Shown piece after piece: positions 7,566 through 7,753 of a DNA stretch of 7,753 nucleotides (positions are counted from its first letter, which is position 1; each line of letters starts with the position of its first letter). A program made the position numbers and the translations under genes. The stretch lies in assembly GCA_030590585.1 (NCBI GenBank), contig JAUUYD010000096.1, forward strand, positions 1 through 7,753, in the 5' to 3' direction. A model generated the notes under the pieces. The model saw only the letters and a program-made list of their open reading frames with translations, was not told the origin of the DNA and did not search any database. Origin of the DNA: Spirochaeta sp. GTDB taxonomy: Bacteria > Spirochaetota > Spirochaetia > Spirochaetales_E > Spirochaetaceae_B.

Positions 7566-7597
7566 CACCGGCGTTTCTATTTATAGATACACCGGTG
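7566..7597 (-). other. Strong RNA hairpin in the trpE leader
   Basis: Read on the minus strand, CACCGGTGT (7597-7589) pairs with ACGCCGGTG (7574-7566) over 9 bp including one G-U wobble. After one A-A mismatch a further 4 bp (TCTA/TAGA) close a TAAA tetraloop. The wobble is a mismatch on the plus strand, so the fold favours the trp transcript. It starts about 6 nt from the inferred transcript 5' end and ends about 40 nt before the trpE ribosome binding site. No T-run follows, so it is not an intrinsic terminator. It contains operator copy A, so the symmetry may serve DNA binding, RNA structure or both. Confidence 0.55.
7571..7592. promoter_or_regulatory. Operator copy A, downstream of the trp start site
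   Basis: A 22-bp imperfect palindrome, GCGTTTCTA-TTTA-TAGATACAC. Each half matches the consensus half-site GTGTTTCTA at 8 of 9 positions. It covers about +12 to +33 of the inferred transcript, where a bound repressor would block early elongation or promoter clearance. The binding protein is unknown. Confidence 0.65.
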
Positions 7598-7609
7598 GCT
7601 GGAAAGAGG

Positions 7610-7638
7610 AGTCTAATTTTTTCGGGTGTTCTTGTCAA
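7610..7638 (-). promoter_or_regulatory. Sigma70-type promoter of the trp operon
   Basis: On the minus strand the -35 is TTGACA (7638-7633, 6 of 6), the spacer is 17 bp, and the -10 is TAGACT (7615-7610, 4 of 6). Transcription would start near 7603, leaving a leader of about 88 nt before trpE. No other promoter-like pair of comparable quality was seen in the 238 bp upstream of trpE. The -35 sits inside operator copy B. Confidence 0.7.
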
Positions 7639-7647
7639 TAGAAACAC
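7626..7647. promoter_or_regulatory. Operator copy B, covering the -35 element
   Basis: A 22-bp palindrome, GTGTTCTTG-TCAA-TAGAAACAC. The right half is the exact consensus (9 of 9); the left half matches 6 of 9, its divergence being partly where the TTGACA -35 is written on the other strand. A protein bound here would directly occlude RNA polymerase. Confidence 0.65.
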
Positions 7648-7693
7648 TGAGTAATTGAAACATCATCTTTGGAGGTAATCTTACAACTCTTCG

Positions 7694-7715
7694 GTGTTAC
7701 TTCTTGTAGAAACAA
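7694..7715. promoter_or_regulatory. Operator copy C, distal upstream
   Basis: A 22-bp palindrome, GTGTTACTT-CTTG-TAGAAACAA, with half-site matches of 7 and 8 of 9. Its centre is 68 bp upstream of copy B and 123 bp upstream of copy A. It may be an auxiliary site for looping, or it may serve another transcription unit beyond the window edge. Confidence 0.55.
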
Positions 7716-7753
7716 CCAAAAAACCTCATTAACCGGCGATAATCGATAAGTAA

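Noticed and set aside
7512..7568. An 18-codon GTG-started ORF in the trpE leader with one Trp codon, ending over the trpE start
   Set aside because: No ribosome binding site, a start inside the leader hairpin, and only one Trp codon; not a convincing leader peptide.
7516..7753. TrpR box, TRAP triplets or T-box upstream of trpE
   Set aside because: No ACTAGT-type palindrome, no repeated GAG/TAG triplets and no T-box antiterminator signature were seen.
7697..7753. Short open tails on the minus strand that could be the end of an upstream gene (one stopping at 7729, another at 7697)
   Set aside because: Only 7 and 18 codons are visible and neither has a recognisable sequence, so no gene can be called.

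Overview
The window is dominated by one complete tryptophan biosynthesis operon on the minus strand, transcribed right to left: trpE (7515-6103), a fused trpG-trpD (6100-4457), a fused trpC-trpF (4460-2886), trpB (2860-1604) and trpA (1607-864). Together the five polypeptides cover all seven functions from chorismate to L-tryptophan. The genes are tightly packed (2-nt gap, 4-nt GTGA overlap, 25-nt gap, 4-nt ATGA overlap), which suggests a single transcript with translational coupling at several joints.

At the left edge, on the plus strand and convergent with trpA, is the 3' part of an Eis-like GNAT acetyltransferase gene with an SCP2-like C-terminal domain. Its reading frame is open from the first bases, so its true start lies outside the window. 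The 105-bp convergent gap (759-863) is AT-rich and holds only one weak hairpin.

The 238 bp upstream of trpE (7516-7753) is the most informative non-coding part. It carries a strong sigma70-type promoter (TTGACA, 17 bp, TAGACT) and three copies of a 22-bp imperfect palindrome with consensus GTGTTTCTA-N4-TAGAAACAC. One copy covers the -35 element, one lies just downstream of the inferred transcription start, and one lies about 68 bp upstream of the -35 copy. This looks like a multi-operator repressor switch that does not match TrpR, TRAP or T-box signals as I know them, and I see no transcription attenuator. The copy in the leader can also fold as a strong RNA hairpin.

Organism: a bacterium with moderate to high GC in the operon (about 58-60% by eye in sampled rows) and AT-rich flanks. 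The gene order and both fusions equal those of the enteric operon, but the proteins do not look enterobacterial: TrpC has an N-terminal insert, TrpA is short and divergent, TrpB has variant motifs. A spirochaete or another non-proteobacterial lineage is possible, but this is a weak guess and the sequence alone does not settle it.
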